In this document: piece by piece, positions 9,432 to 18,461 of the stretch
Position numbering within the stretch: the first letter of the stretch is position 1
How the letters are laid out: each line of letters begins with the position of its first letter
Origin: Aquimarina sp040786285
GTDB lineage: Bacteria; Bacteroidota; Bacteroidia; Flavobacteriales; Flavobacteriaceae
Assembly (NCBI RefSeq): GCF_040786285.1
Contig: NZ_JBFMKQ010000005.1
Location: 260,449-324,448 of the forward strand
Length of the DNA: 64,000 nt
Reading direction: 5' to 3'
The notes under the pieces: generated by a model
The model's database searches: none
The model's input: the letters and a program-made list of their open reading frames with translations, nothing else
What the model was told of the DNA's origin: nothing
Translations under genes and position numbers: made by a program

Positions 9432-9624
9432 GTAGGATTAAGTGCGTATCGTTAATAGGTTTACTATCATAGTATAACTCTATAAAGCTACATAACCTTT
9501 TTATTCTCTAGACTAATTTTAACAAAGCTTTGGCCAATAAAAAAGTAGGAGGTAACCTCTTCCTTGTATGCTCTAGTAAGGGATGTAAATTCAAGTTGTA
9601 TTGATGCTTTAATAGCTACAAAAA

Positions 9625-9651
9625 AAGGGTGAAAGTCAAACTTTCACCCTT
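9625..9651 (-). terminator. Intrinsic terminator of the beta-barrel protein gene
   Basis: An 11-bp perfect stem (arms 9625-9635 and 9641-9651) with a 5-base loop is followed on the minus strand by a T run. It lies 24 bp beyond the stop of the barrel gene at 9675. Confidence 0.85.
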
Positions 9652-9674
9652 CAGGAAATAATCCTATTTTTTTA

Positions 9675-10208
9675 TTAGAAGATATAATACCCTACAGATA
9701 TCTGGAATGCCGTATTTTTTCCATCAAAACCATCAACAACATCTGTTAATCCAAAGTTATATCGTATTTGTCCAAATACGGGTCCAAATTCAACCCCAGC
9801 ACCTACAGCTCCACTAATATCAAAGCTTTCAGATTCTACTGTCGATAAAAAAGCGTCTTTAATGCCATCATTTACTACAAAACCAAATTGAGGTCCAGCT
9901 TCTACACTAAAAATCTTGGCAAATTTAAGTTTTGCCAACACAGGGATATTTAAGTAATCAATATCAAAATCACTTGTTCCCTGAGCAGAATATAAAAGTT
10001 CTGGTTGTAGAATAAAGGTGTCACCAAGCCCAAGCTGAAGAACAGCTCCTATATGATATCCTGTTCTTGAATCAGTGTCAACTCCAGCAACTTCAACATC
10101 AACGTTGGCTAGATTAAGCCCTCCTTTGAAACCAAACTTAACTTTCTGGGCATTTGCAGTTAGTGTAAAACCGATTACTGCAATTGCTAATAAAATAAGC
10201 TTTTTCAT
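9675..10208 (-). CDS. Outer-membrane beta-barrel protein (porin family, PF13568-like)
   Basis: The 177-residue product has a clear signal peptide ending in ANAQ, then an eight-stranded-barrel pattern of alternating residues starting with VKFGFKGGLNLANV and ending in the aromatic terminus SVGYYIF. This is typical of the Bacteroidota OMP_b-brl_2 family. Such proteins sit in the outer membrane, and individual functions are mostly unknown. It stands alone, with its own terminator at 9625-9651. Confidence 0.88.
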   Translation of the reverse strand: MKKLILLAIAVIGFTLTANAQKVKFGFKGGLNLANVDVEVAGVDTDSRTGYHIGAVLQLGLGDTFILQPELLYSAQGTSDFDIDYLNIPVLAKLKFAKIFSVEAGPQFGFVVNDGIKDAFLSTVESESFDISGAVGAGVEFGPVFGQIRYNFGLTDVVDGFDGKNTAFQISVGYYIF

Positions 10209-10301
10209 AATTGTAAATTTAAGGTTTGTTTAATTCAAATATATAAAACAATTACCTTAATAAACGGTTAAACTTTATTTATATTCTGTTATTTTAGTCC
10301 A

Positions 10302-10332
10302 TACTTTTGAAATAAAGATTGTTGTATCTTCG
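10302..10332 (+). promoter_or_regulatory. Candidate -7 boxes for the FAD-dehydrogenase gene
   Basis: TACTTTTG at 10302-10309 and TATCTTCG at 10325-10332 both resemble TAnnTTTG on the plus strand, 28-58 bp before the start at 10360. Which one is used cannot be decided from the sequence. Confidence 0.4.
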
Positions 10333-10359
10333 CCTTATAAATAGAAACCCTACCTAAAA

Positions 10360-11922
10360 TTGCAACACGAATTTACTATACAAGTGTCACCAGAGATTGC
10401 GGGGCATCCTGATCAACTAAAGGATGATATTGCACGAAAAAATGGCATTCCTAAAGATGAAATTAGTCACATTCAGATTCTTAAGAGGTCTATCGATGCT
10501 AGACAAAAGAATATTAAAGTAAACCTAAAACTACGTGTATTTGTACAAGAGGATTTTATAAAAGAGCATATAGAATTACCAGATTATCCCGATGTAACAC
10601 ATAATCCCGAAGTTGTGATTATTGGAGCAGGACCGGCTGGATTATTTGCTGCACTACGCTGTATTGAGTTAGGTTGTAAACCGATCGTTCTAGAGCGTGG
10701 AAAAGACGTAAGAAATCGTCGAAGAGATCTTAAAGCCATTAATCGCGACCATATTGTAAATGAAGACTCTAATTATTGTTTTGGTGAAGGTGGAGCAGGA
10801 ACATATAGCGATGGGAAATTGTATACACGCTCTAAAAAGCGTGGAGATGTACAACGTATTTTACAACTTTTGGTGGGTTTTGGTGCTACAGATCAGATCT
10901 TAGTAGAAGCACACCCACACATTGGTACCAATAAATTACCAGATATTATTGCTGCGATACGAGAAAAAATTATTGAAAGAGGGGGAGAGATACATTTTGA
11001 AACCCGTGTTGTTGATCTAGAGGTTAAGTATTCTGAAATCAAAGGAGTAACACTTCAAAATAAAAATACGATTGCTACAAACAAAGTAATTTTAGCAACG
11101 GGACATTCGGCCAGAGATATTTTTGAACTTTTATATCGTAAAAAGATTGAGATCGAAGCAAAACCTTTTGCTTTGGGAGTAAGAGTTGAGCATTCTCAGC
11201 AGTTGATTGATCAGATTCAGTATAAATGTGAGGTTAGGAGCCCATATCTACCTCCTTCGCCATATAGTATTGTAAAACAAATCGATGGTAGAGGGATGTA
11301 TTCTTTTTGTATGTGTCCGGGTGGAGTAATTGCGCCTTGTGCGACGAGTCCGGGAGAGGTGGTTACAAATGGTTGGTCTCCTTCTAAAAGAGATCAACCT
11401 ACGTCTAATAGTGGGATTGTTGTAGAACTACGTTTAGAAGATTTTGAGCCATTTGCAAAGTATGGGCCTTTATCCGGAATGTATTTTCAGAAAAGTATTG
11501 AGCAACAAGCTTGGCATTTAGGAGGTGAAACCCAGAAAGTTCCTGCACAACGATTAGTCGATATGGTAGAAGGAAAAACGTCTGTAGACCTTCCCGTTAC
11601 CTCCTATAAACCAGGTTTGACCTCTGTGGATATGAAAACAGTGTTTCCAGAGTTTATTTATCATACATTACAACATGGTTTTAAAGAGTTTGATAAAAGT
11701 ATGCGCGGCTACCTTACCAACGAAGCTGTAGTGCATGCTCCAGAATCACGTACATCATCACCCGTACGTATTCCCAGAGATTGGAAAACACTAGAGCATA
11801 TACAAATTAATGGGTTGTATCCATGTGGAGAAGGTGCAGGGTATGCCGGTGGAATTATATCTGCAGCTATTGATGGTGAAAAATGTGCTGAGGCATGTGT
11901 AAAAACACTAAAATCAAAATAG
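10360..11922 (+). CDS. FAD-dependent dehydrogenase-like flavoprotein (COG2509)
   Basis: The product is 520 residues long. I accept the TTG start at 10360 because the N-terminal helper domain typical of the family (residues ~1-75) begins there. A Rossmann dinucleotide site VVIIGAGPAGLFAALRC lies around residue 86, followed by the family's ERGKDVRNRRRD and CFGEGGAGTYSDGKL stretches. The C-terminal part contains PCGEGAGYAGGI, another FAD-contacting motif. Members are widespread uncharacterised FAD-dependent oxidoreductases. The gene ends 3 bp from the convergent kinase gene. Confidence 0.88.
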   Translation: MQHEFTIQVSPEIAGHPDQLKDDIARKNGIPKDEISHIQILKRSIDARQKNIKVNLKLRVFVQEDFIKEHIELPDYPDVTHNPEVVIIGAGPAGLFAALRCIELGCKPIVLERGKDVRNRRRDLKAINRDHIVNEDSNYCFGEGGAGTYSDGKLYTRSKKRGDVQRILQLLVGFGATDQILVEAHPHIGTNKLPDIIAAIREKIIERGGEIHFETRVVDLEVKYSEIKGVTLQNKNTIATNKVILATGHSARDIFELLYRKKIEIEAKPFALGVRVEHSQQLIDQIQYKCEVRSPYLPPSPYSIVKQIDGRGMYSFCMCPGGVIAPCATSPGEVVTNGWSPSKRDQPTSNSGIVVELRLEDFEPFAKYGPLSGMYFQKSIEQQAWHLGGETQKVPAQRLVDMVEGKTSVDLPVTSYKPGLTSVDMKTVFPEFIYHTLQHGFKEFDKSMRGYLTNEAVVHAPESRTSSPVRIPRDWKTLEHIQINGLYPCGEGAGYAGGIISAAIDGEKCAEACVKTLKSK

Positions 11923-11925
11923 ATT

Positions 11926-13134
11926 TTATTGCGGCTTTTGAATACTAAAATGAAAAGTAGTTTTCACCTTTACTTTAGACGTTACTTTAATGGTTCCATT
12001 GAGTTTTTGGACCAATTTTTTAACAGTTGATAACCCTATTCCGTTACCTTTATTGCCACTCCTGTCTGTCATATTAGCGGTAGTGAAGAGATCAAAAATG
12101 CCATCAATATCCTTCTCTGGAATGCCCATTCCATTATCTGTTATTTTGAAATAATAAAACTTTTCATCCTCGTCTGCTTCAATAGATATAACAATCTCTT
12201 CTTTGTCATTATATTTAATGCTGTTTCCTATAAGATTAAAGAAAATTTGTTTCAGCGCCAGTTTATTGCATTCTAACAAAGGATTATTTGCCGGATAGTG
12301 AATATTGAAATCTGGTTTTATACTTAATAAAGTAACTATTTCTTTCAGAAAATCATTTAAGTAAAACTTTTCGGGTTTATTTTTTAGTAAGCTTTCACTC
12401 TCATAATGCCCAAGAATGTCACTTATATAATTACTCATAGAAAAAGAAGACGTTTTAATATAATCGAAATATTCAAGGCTTTCTTTATCTAGTTTATCAC
12501 CTAGGATAATTTTTAATAAATCGGTAGTAGAGATAATATTGGCAAGAGGCATTTTAAGATCATGCGAAATAACTCTTGCAAATTCTTTTAAAGATTCATT
12601 TCTTTTTTTAAGCCTACGCTGAAATTTTTCAAGATCATTGTTCTTCTTATTAAGCTCAAAAAGAATAGTAACTTGATTGGCCAGCGCCTTAAGAGATTTT
12701 ATTTGTTGTTCTGAGAACTCTTTTGGTTTACCATCGATTACACAAAGAGTTCCTAATGCAAATCCGTCCTTATCTACCAGAGGTATACCGGCATAAGAAA
12801 TTACCACTTTGTCTTTTTCTGTTAACGGATTATCATAAAAACGTTCGTCTTTGCGAGCATCATTAACAATAAATGGTTTTTCGGGTTCTAAAATAGCATG
12901 TGCACAAAAAGAATAATCCCTGTGAGTTTCAGAAACATCTATACCGTACCTAGATTTAAACCATTGTCTTTTTTCATCAACTAGAGTTATCAAAGCTATC
13001 TCAGTTCCACATAAATGGGAAGCCAACGCAGTAATGTCGTCGAATTCGTTTTCATACTCGGTGTCTAAAATCTTTAATGACTTTAGAGCTTCTAGTCTGA
13101 AATTCTCATTTGTGGGTATCGCAGCTGATATCAT
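11926..13134 (-). CDS. Cytosolic GAF-domain sensor histidine kinase
   Basis: This 402-residue kinase has no membrane segment. A GAF domain spans residues ~20-155 (LITLVDEKRQWFKS, YAGIPLVDKDGFALGTLCVID), a coiled coil follows (~160-185), and the HisKA box FARVISHDLKMPLAN holds the phosphoacceptor H191. The HATPase domain has the N box (NLIGNSIKYN), G1 (DNGMGIPEKD) and G2 (GNGIGLSTVKKL). The GAF type with the QWFKSRYG..V..T motif is common in flavobacterial kinases and may bind a small ligand. No response regulator is adjacent, so it is an orphan kinase. Confidence 0.9.
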   Translation of the reverse strand: MISAAIPTNENFRLEALKSLKILDTEYENEFDDITALASHLCGTEIALITLVDEKRQWFKSRYGIDVSETHRDYSFCAHAILEPEKPFIVNDARKDERFYDNPLTEKDKVVISYAGIPLVDKDGFALGTLCVIDGKPKEFSEQQIKSLKALANQVTILFELNKKNNDLEKFQRRLKKRNESLKEFARVISHDLKMPLANIISTTDLLKIILGDKLDKESLEYFDYIKTSSFSMSNYISDILGHYESESLLKNKPEKFYLNDFLKEIVTLLSIKPDFNIHYPANNPLLECNKLALKQIFFNLIGNSIKYNDKEEIVISIEADEDEKFYYFKITDNGMGIPEKDIDGIFDLFTTANMTDRSGNKGNGIGLSTVKKLVQKLNGTIKVTSKVKVKTTFHFSIQKPQ

Positions 13135-13230
13135 ACCTATTGAAGAATTGATTTGAAGGTTCCAACAATTCTTAATAAAATTAACAAAAATAAGTTACAT
13201 ATTACGAAATAATTAACATAGCGTAAATGT

Positions 13231-13250
13231 TTTGTGGTATTTCCGTAACC
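13231..13250 (+). repeat. Intergenic motif, copy 1 (GGTAnnnCCGTAACC)
   Basis: TTTGTGGTATTTCCGTAACC matches the 20-mer at 35760-35779 at 16 of 20 positions, and the four differences do not touch the GGTA and CCGTAACC halves. It lies in the 284-bp gap between the divergent GAF kinase gene and the ABC operon. I do not know the protein that would bind it. Confidence 0.4.
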
Positions 13251-13358
13251 CTGCATTTTAGTGTAGTTTAAGACTGTATTTAGTGATTTATAACGGGAAA
13301 CAATGCCGAAATATTATCTATGATATAATAGGTATTGGCTTGTAGATAAAAAAAAGAC

Positions 13359-13389
13359 TTGTTTAATTACTTTTAGTTGTTTACATTTG
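13359..13389 (+). promoter_or_regulatory. Bacteroidota-type promoter of the ABC/GntR operon
   Basis: A TTG at 13359-13361, exactly 20 bases, and TACATTTG at 13382-13389 match the TTG-N19/20-TAnnTTTG consensus. The start codon at 13419 is 30 bp beyond the -7 box, so the leader is very short and overlaps the dyad at 13392-13413. Confidence 0.75.
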
Positions 13390-13391
13390 AA

Positions 13392-13413
13392 GTGTACTAG
13401 ATAACTAATACAC
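13392..13413. promoter_or_regulatory. Near-perfect dyad, probable GntR operator
   Basis: The 22 bases from 13392 begin GTGTACTAG and end CTAATACAC; 18 of 22 positions match their own reverse complement. The dyad begins 3 bp after the -7 box and ends 5 bp before the ATG, so a bound protein would block initiation. GntR proteins of the YtrA group bind dyads with GT and AC ends and regulate their own ABC operons, and such a regulator is encoded at 15009. The assignment is inference from position and symmetry. Confidence 0.6.
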
Positions 13414-13418
13414 TAGAT

Positions 13419-14270
13419 ATGATTCAGGTTAAAAATATTAGATTCTACTATTCTCATAGTAAAATAGTTCTTAATGATGTCTCATTAAATTTTACTTCGG
13501 GTAATATATATGGCCTGTTTGGGAGGAATGGTGAGGGTAAAAGTACGTTAATGAAGATAATGACTGGATTACTCTTCCCCAAAGCTGGTTATTGTCGTAT
13601 TCTTAATGAGAACACTTTAAAAAGATCAGTGAAATGCCTGCAGGATATTTTTATGGTACCCGAAGAGTTTGAGCTACCTGCAGTCAAAATCTCTACATAT
13701 GAGCGAGTGAACTCATCGTTTTATCCTGAGTTTTCAAGAGATCAGTTTTATGAACTTATAGAAGAATTTAAACTTTCGGTTCATCAAAAGATATCGACTT
13801 TATCGTTCGGACAGAAAAAAAAGGTGCTTATTGCATTTGGGATAGCTACGAACACCAAGCTACTCCTTATGGATGAACCCACCAATGGACTTGATATACC
13901 ATCAAAAAGCCAGTTTAGAAAGATTATGGCTTCTGCTGTAGATCAAGGAAAATGTATCCTGATTTCTACGCACCAGGTTAGGGATTTGCACAGTCTTATA
14001 AATCATATTGTGATATTAGATAATGCTAAGGTAACTTTTGATCAACCACTTTCTACTATTTCAGAATATCTGTGGTTTGGCAAACCTACACAAGAGGATA
14101 GAGCGTCTATTATTTATTCAGAAACATCTTATGGAGGAAAGGCAGTAGTAATGCGTAAAGATCATGATGAAACAGAAGTTGATCTAGAGTTGCTTTTTAA
14201 TGCCGTAATCAACCAGCCAGATCGAATTAATACTATACTAAAAAATGTGTATCATGATGAAAGAGTATAA
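13419..14270 (+). CDS. ABC transporter ATP-binding protein (YtrB-like)
   Basis: This 283-residue ATPase has Walker A GRNGEGKST (35-43), the signature LSFGQKKK in place of LSGGQ, Walker B LLLMDEPTNGLD and an H-loop STHQ. After the nucleotide-binding domain (~1-205) comes an ~80-residue C-terminal region unlike the core. It is the first gene of an operon with a permease, a GntR regulator and a GIN-domain protein, the organisation of the YtrA-regulated exporters known from Bacillus. Its end overlaps the permease ORF. The transported substrate is unknown. Confidence 0.9.
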   Translation: MIQVKNIRFYYSHSKIVLNDVSLNFTSGNIYGLFGRNGEGKSTLMKIMTGLLFPKAGYCRILNENTLKRSVKCLQDIFMVPEEFELPAVKISTYERVNSSFYPEFSRDQFYELIEEFKLSVHQKISTLSFGQKKKVLIAFGIATNTKLLLMDEPTNGLDIPSKSQFRKIMASAVDQGKCILISTHQVRDLHSLINHIVILDNAKVTFDQPLSTISEYLWFGKPTQEDRASIIYSETSYGGKAVVMRKDHDETEVDLELLFNAVINQPDRINTILKNVYHDERV

Positions 14271-15006
14271 CATTCGACGAATACGTAATTTTATCTATAG
14301 AGATATCGTATTGTTAAGAGGAGCTATAATTACTGCTTTGTCTGTGGTAAGTATTCTTATGTTCATCGTCATTTTATTTAGCTTACGAAAAGATCATTTA
14401 GTGTCACCAGGAGAGTTTGTGAGTATATTTAATAAGCTTTATATCATTTCAGGAATATTATTTATTTTTTCTGTTTTAAAAGAAATAAATAATAAAACCT
14501 CAAATCATTTATATGTATCACTACCAGTCTCATCCTATGAACGCATAACGGCAATCTGGCTCACAACCGGTATTTTGTATACCATAGTGTTTTCTTTTCT
14601 GTGTTTTTTGATTGGGCAATTTGCCATTTTTATCGGAAGCATCTTTTCTGAAACTAATTTTCATCTACTGCCGGTATTCTCTGAAGATTTTTGGACATCG
14701 ATTAAATTCTATTTTTTCATACAACCCGTATTTCTTTACGGAGCGGTTACGTTTAATAAAAATAGAATTGGTAAAACCATACTCTCTGTTTTATTAATTG
14801 TTTTGGGGTTAATATTTTTTAATATGATGTTATATGGGATGCTTAATTATGGGTATGATGTGTTTTCTGGAGAAGAATTGGCCTCTGAGGCTTTTAGTCT
14901 TGCTTCAAAAGATTTTTCGGGAATAGAAAAGTTGCTATTCGTTGGTGTTTTTGTATCAACAATGCTCCTGGCCACCTACTTTAAAATAGTTGAAAAAGAA
15001 GTGTAG
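14245..15006 (+). CDS. ABC transporter permease of the GntR-linked exporter
   Basis: The product is up to 253 residues with six predicted transmembrane segments (around residues 23-45, 62-77, 100-128, 150-170, 178-198, 225-243). There are three closely spaced ATG codons at 14245, 14254 and 14257. All fall inside the end of the ATPase gene, so translation is coupled whichever is used. It resembles the membrane halves of short ABC-2 type exporters. It ends 2 bp before the GntR gene, which supports one transcript. Confidence 0.85.
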   Translation: MCIMMKEYNIRRIRNFIYRDIVLLRGAIITALSVVSILMFIVILFSLRKDHLVSPGEFVSIFNKLYIISGILFIFSVLKEINNKTSNHLYVSLPVSSYERITAIWLTTGILYTIVFSFLCFLIGQFAIFIGSIFSETNFHLLPVFSEDFWTSIKFYFFIQPVFLYGAVTFNKNRIGKTILSVLLIVLGLIFFNMMLYGMLNYGYDVFSGEELASEAFSLASKDFSGIEKLLFVGVFVSTMLLATYFKIVEKEV

Positions 15007-15008
15007 CT

Positions 15009-15389
15009 ATGGATTTTAATAACAGTAAACCTATTTATTTACAAATTGTAGACTTTTTTTACGAAAACATCCTTGCAAAAAGATGGCACGAAGAAGAAAG
15101 AATACCTTCTGTTAGAGAGATTGCTGTTATGGTTGAAGTTAATCCTAATACTGCAATACGAGCTTTTAATTATTTGCAAGAACAGAATGTAATTTATAAT
15201 AAGAGGGGAATAGGATATTTCGTTTCAGAAAACGGTTTTAATAAGGTGTTAGATATTAAGAAAATAGAATTTATGGAAGTAATCCTTCCTGATGTATTTA
15301 AAAAAATGGGATTACTTAATGTAACATTTGAAGAAGTAAAAAACTCATTTGACCAATATGTAAATAATTTAGACCATGAAAAAAAGTAA
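15009..15389 (+). CDS. GntR-family regulator, YtrA subgroup
   Basis: This short 126-residue protein is a winged helix-turn-helix of the GntR type (residues ~8-78: PIYLQIVDFFYENI, IPSVREIAVMVEVNPNTAIRA, GIGYFV) with only a ~45-residue C-terminal helix region. That lacks room for a FadR or HutC ligand domain, which is the YtrA pattern. It is encoded inside the ABC operon and probably represses it through the dyad at 13392-13413. Its last 14 bases overlap the next gene. Confidence 0.9.
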   Translation: MDFNNSKPIYLQIVDFFYENILAKRWHEEERIPSVREIAVMVEVNPNTAIRAFNYLQEQNVIYNKRGIGYFVSENGFNKVLDIKKIEFMEVILPDVFKKMGLLNVTFEEVKNSFDQYVNNLDHEKK

Positions 15390-15924
15390 TCTAATGGTAT
15401 TAGGCGCATTAGGTGCGACTATCTTTTTTTTCTCAGCTTTTCAGTTTTCAATACATAGTTATGTTGAAAAAGGTGCTATTGAAGATGTTGAAAGTGGTGA
15501 TTTTATTTCTGAAATAAAAACAATTCCGATGTTTAGAAAAATATCGGTCCATCATGGTATCCAGGTCTTTTTTAGGCAAGATAGTATGACTCAAGTTAGA
15601 GTAGAAGCCCCAAGAACGTTGATGCCTTATATACGTGTAAAGGTAGAACAAGAAAAATTGATCCTGGAGAAAACAAAACGAATGCAGAGTGTAGATAGTA
15701 TTGTAATCCATATCACTAATCCTGAACTAGATGAACTATATGTTTTACCCGATGGGCATTTTAGAACCATAGGCATGGTTTCGGGAAAAGATCTAAAACT
15801 CGAGTTTAGTGATGATAGCAAAGGAAAGCTTGAATTGTCATATGAATCTGTGAAATGTAAAGCATCCTCAGAGTCAAAAGTAGTATTGAATGGGAATTCA
15901 AAAAATATCGATTTTTCTAATTAA
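15376..15924 (+). CDS. Envelope protein with a GIN-type (DUF2807) domain
   Basis: The product is 182 residues: an N-terminal hydrophobic signal or anchor (residues ~5-27), then a single right-handed beta-rich domain beginning FRKISVHHGIQVFFRQD. The F..I.V..G..V...Q pattern is the start of the putative auto-transporter adhesin, head GIN (DUF2807) family. It is shorter than usual GIN proteins (~220-240) and lacks the typical C-terminal basic half. It overlaps the GntR gene, so it is the fourth member of the ABC operon. It may be exported or be a target of the same response. Confidence 0.75.
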   Translation: MKKSNLMVLGALGATIFFFSAFQFSIHSYVEKGAIEDVESGDFISEIKTIPMFRKISVHHGIQVFFRQDSMTQVRVEAPRTLMPYIRVKVEQEKLILEKTKRMQSVDSIVIHITNPELDELYVLPDGHFRTIGMVSGKDLKLEFSDDSKGKLELSYESVKCKASSESKVVLNGNSKNIDFSN

Positions 15925-16049
15925 AATAGTAATCATCATGTAAAAAATGAACTTTATGAATTAAAAAACAAACGTAATCAATTTGTTTTAAACATTAAAA
16001 GAGCCTAATCAACTCATTATTAATAATCATCAATCAAAAAACGAACATT

Positions 16050-16739
16050 ATGGTATCAAACAAAAGAATAGGTAGAATTGTAGGAGTATTATTCTTGCTT
16101 CAATTAATAATTGGCATTTTAATTAATCAATTTTTATTAGGCCCTATTATATTTACCTCAGATTTTCTTACCACAGTATCCTCAAACGCCACACAAGTAA
16201 TTTCATCGGTACTACTTGGGCTGATCGGTAGTTCAATATCTATAGCAGTAGCAGTTCTTTTATTACCCATTTTTAAACAACTCAATACAGGGGTAGCATT
16301 CTGGTATCTTGGTTTCAGTATTTTAGGTTTTGCAATGGGTTTAATTGATAATACAAATGTGTTATCAATATTGGCATTAAGTCAAGAATATGTACAAGCC
16401 GGGACAACAGAGATTAACTCTTTTGAGGATATAGGCACTATACTTTATGCTACTCGTTGGTGGACCCATTACTTAGATATGCTTGTAGCCATCTTTGCGC
16501 TTCCTGTGTTTTATTATGTGTTATATGTTTTAAAGCTAGTTCCTCGATTTATATCTGTTTGGGGGGGTATCGGTGTCCTATTGATGTTAGCAGCAATCCT
16601 ATTCACAATTTTTGACTTAGGTACGCATGGTACAGAAATGAAACTACTCGTTCCATTGGGGCTTAACCGATTGTTTTTGGCAATATGGCTTATGGTTAAA
16701 GGGTTTAATTCCTTCCAAGCACCTCAAAAACTGATATAA
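16050..16739 (+). CDS. DUF4386-family membrane protein, copy 1
   Basis: This 229-residue protein has six predicted membrane segments and the family signature at its start, NKRIGRIVGVLFLLQ. The middle region contains LALSQEYVQAG and the conserved small-residue helices of DUF4386. It is a close paralogue of the next gene. No catalytic or ligand motif is visible, and the function of the family is not established. It has a short A-rich leader repeated before the next two genes. Confidence 0.8.
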   Translation: MVSNKRIGRIVGVLFLLQLIIGILINQFLLGPIIFTSDFLTTVSSNATQVISSVLLGLIGSSISIAVAVLLLPIFKQLNTGVAFWYLGFSILGFAMGLIDNTNVLSILALSQEYVQAGTTEINSFEDIGTILYATRWWTHYLDMLVAIFALPVFYYVLYVLKLVPRFISVWGGIGVLLMLAAILFTIFDLGTHGTEMKLLVPLGLNRLFLAIWLMVKGFNSFQAPQKLI

Positions 16740-16787
16740 ACAGACATTTATCATTACTTTATTAATTATCAATCAAAAACAAATATT

Positions 16788-17489
16788 ATGTATACCAATA
16801 AGAAGACAGGAAGAATTGTAGGCGTTTTATTTCTCATCGTTTTTATTATAGGAGCTCTAGGCACAAGTTTAAGAGGATTATCAACCTCTCTCGTAGAATC
16901 TGAGAACTTTCTAGCCACTGTTCATGAAAACTCATTACAAATGAAAATTGCTATCCTTCTCGATATAATTTCGAGTACGGTAGGGGTGGGTATTGCAATT
17001 TTCCTATTTCCATTTTTAAAAAAATATAATAACTATATCGCATTACTCTATCTTACTTTTTGGATCATAGAATTTTCGATCATTATGGTAAGCAATATCA
17101 CTCACTTTTCTCTATTATCTCTAAGCCAGGAATTTGTGCAAGGAAATGTTTCAGACCCTACTTATTTCAATATGTTGGGGTTTTTAAAGTTTGAAGAATA
17201 TTACTGGGCACATTTTCTGATTTTGATAGTGTATAGTTCTGGAGCTGCACTATTTTATTATCTGCTCTATAAAGTAAAACTGATTCCAAGGTTACTATCG
17301 GCCTGGGCGTTTATTGCAGTTACTATTGTTTTTATTGTGACCTGGATGCAAATCTTTGATTATAGTGTAAGCTTTGTTTTTTATCTCCAAAATGGTGTAC
17401 ATTTTATAGTTATATCTATTTGGTTAATTGTTAAAGGGTTTAATTCAACAGTAATTCCCACAGAGTCAGTAAAACCATCTATAAGTTAA
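16788..17489 (+). CDS. DUF4386-family membrane protein, copy 2
   Basis: This 233-residue six-helix protein starts NKKTGRIVGVLFLIV and contains LSLSQEFVQGN, matching the upstream gene position by position and indicating a tandem duplication. The two have diverged strongly in the loops. It lies 48 bp after copy 1 and 94 bp before the DUF2306 gene in the same direction, probably as one transcript. Confidence 0.8.
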   Translation: MYTNKKTGRIVGVLFLIVFIIGALGTSLRGLSTSLVESENFLATVHENSLQMKIAILLDIISSTVGVGIAIFLFPFLKKYNNYIALLYLTFWIIEFSIIMVSNITHFSLLSLSQEFVQGNVSDPTYFNMLGFLKFEEYYWAHFLILIVYSSGAALFYYLLYKVKLIPRLLSAWAFIAVTIVFIVTWMQIFDYSVSFVFYLQNGVHFIVISIWLIVKGFNSTVIPTESVKPSIS

Positions 17490-17583
17490 TTAAAATATAG
17501 AGTATTAAGAATGGGATTTAATCACCTTATTCTTTCCATTAAAATTAAAAATCATCATCAATCATTAATAAAAACGAACAGTT

Positions 17584-18417
17584 ATGAATTTAAAAAATAG
17601 TGTCGTTGATACTTTACAAGGTAAAACACAATGGTCGAATAAGACCTTGAATACATCAGCGACCCTTTGGTTTTTGGTCGCTGTTGCCGGCCAATGGTTA
17701 TTTGCCTATTATATAGCTCTTTTTTACGGAGGTACTGCCATACAAGGAAATTTTGCAGAATGGACCAGGAGAATGATCCATGGGTTTATTGAGGGAGATT
17801 ATATGGGTAATGCTTTTGTACTCCTTCATATACTGCTGGCATTTATTATTACATTTAGCGGCCCACTTCAATTGATTCCGAAATTACGAAATCGTTATCC
17901 ATTGTTTCATAGGTTAAATGGTCGGGCCTATATTTTTACAGCAATCATCATAAGCCTAGGCGGACTCTATATGGTTTGGAGCCGTGAAGCCGTTGTAGGT
18001 GGACTTTATGGCCAGGTAGCTATCTCGGGGAATGCGATACTTATTATAGTCTTTGCGGCTATAACTATACGAACAGCGATTACTCGTAATTTTGTAGCCC
18101 ATCGTCGTTGGGCACTTCGCACTTTTATAGTGGTAAGCGGAGTTTGGTTCTTTAGAATTGGATTTGGGCTATGGATTTTCTTAAATAATGGCAATGCTCC
18201 TGGTTCAACACAGGATCTTACGGGTCCGTTTGATATGTTTTTATACCTGGCTAATTATCTTTTACCACTTTTTTTCTTAGAGCTTTATTTCCTTGCTCAG
18301 GACCATGCTGGTGATCGAGGGAAGTTTATGATGGCGTTCCTTCTATTTGTACTCACTATACTTTTGGCTATGGGAATCTTTATGGCAGCTCAAATTTTCT
18401 GGTTGCCAAATCTTTAA
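17584..18417 (+). CDS. DUF2306-family membrane protein
   Basis: The product is 277 residues with about seven membrane segments. PLQLIPKLRNRYPLFHRLNG (about residues 98-117) and the HRRWALRTF motif followed by a tryptophan/arginine-rich helix are hallmarks of DUF2306. The conserved histidines and arginines within helices suggest a cofactor-binding or redox membrane protein, but this is inference. It follows the two DUF4386 genes and precedes the acyl-CoA-dehydrogenase-like gene by 44 bp. Confidence 0.8.
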   Translation: MNLKNSVVDTLQGKTQWSNKTLNTSATLWFLVAVAGQWLFAYYIALFYGGTAIQGNFAEWTRRMIHGFIEGDYMGNAFVLLHILLAFIITFSGPLQLIPKLRNRYPLFHRLNGRAYIFTAIIISLGGLYMVWSREAVVGGLYGQVAISGNAILIIVFAAITIRTAITRNFVAHRRWALRTFIVVSGVWFFRIGFGLWIFLNNGNAPGSTQDLTGPFDMFLYLANYLLPLFFLELYFLAQDHAGDRGKFMMAFLLFVLTILLAMGIFMAAQIFWLPNL

Positions 18418-18461
18418 AAATTAAAAAGAAGAAATATTTCTATTAAAAAAAGGACTCAAAA

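Larger units (their letters stand above)
16025..17586 (+). repeat. Similar leader sequences before three consecutive genes
   Basis: The bases just before the starts at 16050, 16788 and 17584 share an ATCATCAATCA core followed by an A run and CGAACA or CAAATA before TTATG. The copies are at 16025-16052, 16764-16790 and 17551-17586. The first two genes are paralogues, but the third is not, so the shared leader is either conserved for expression or copied during local duplication. Confidence 0.5.
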
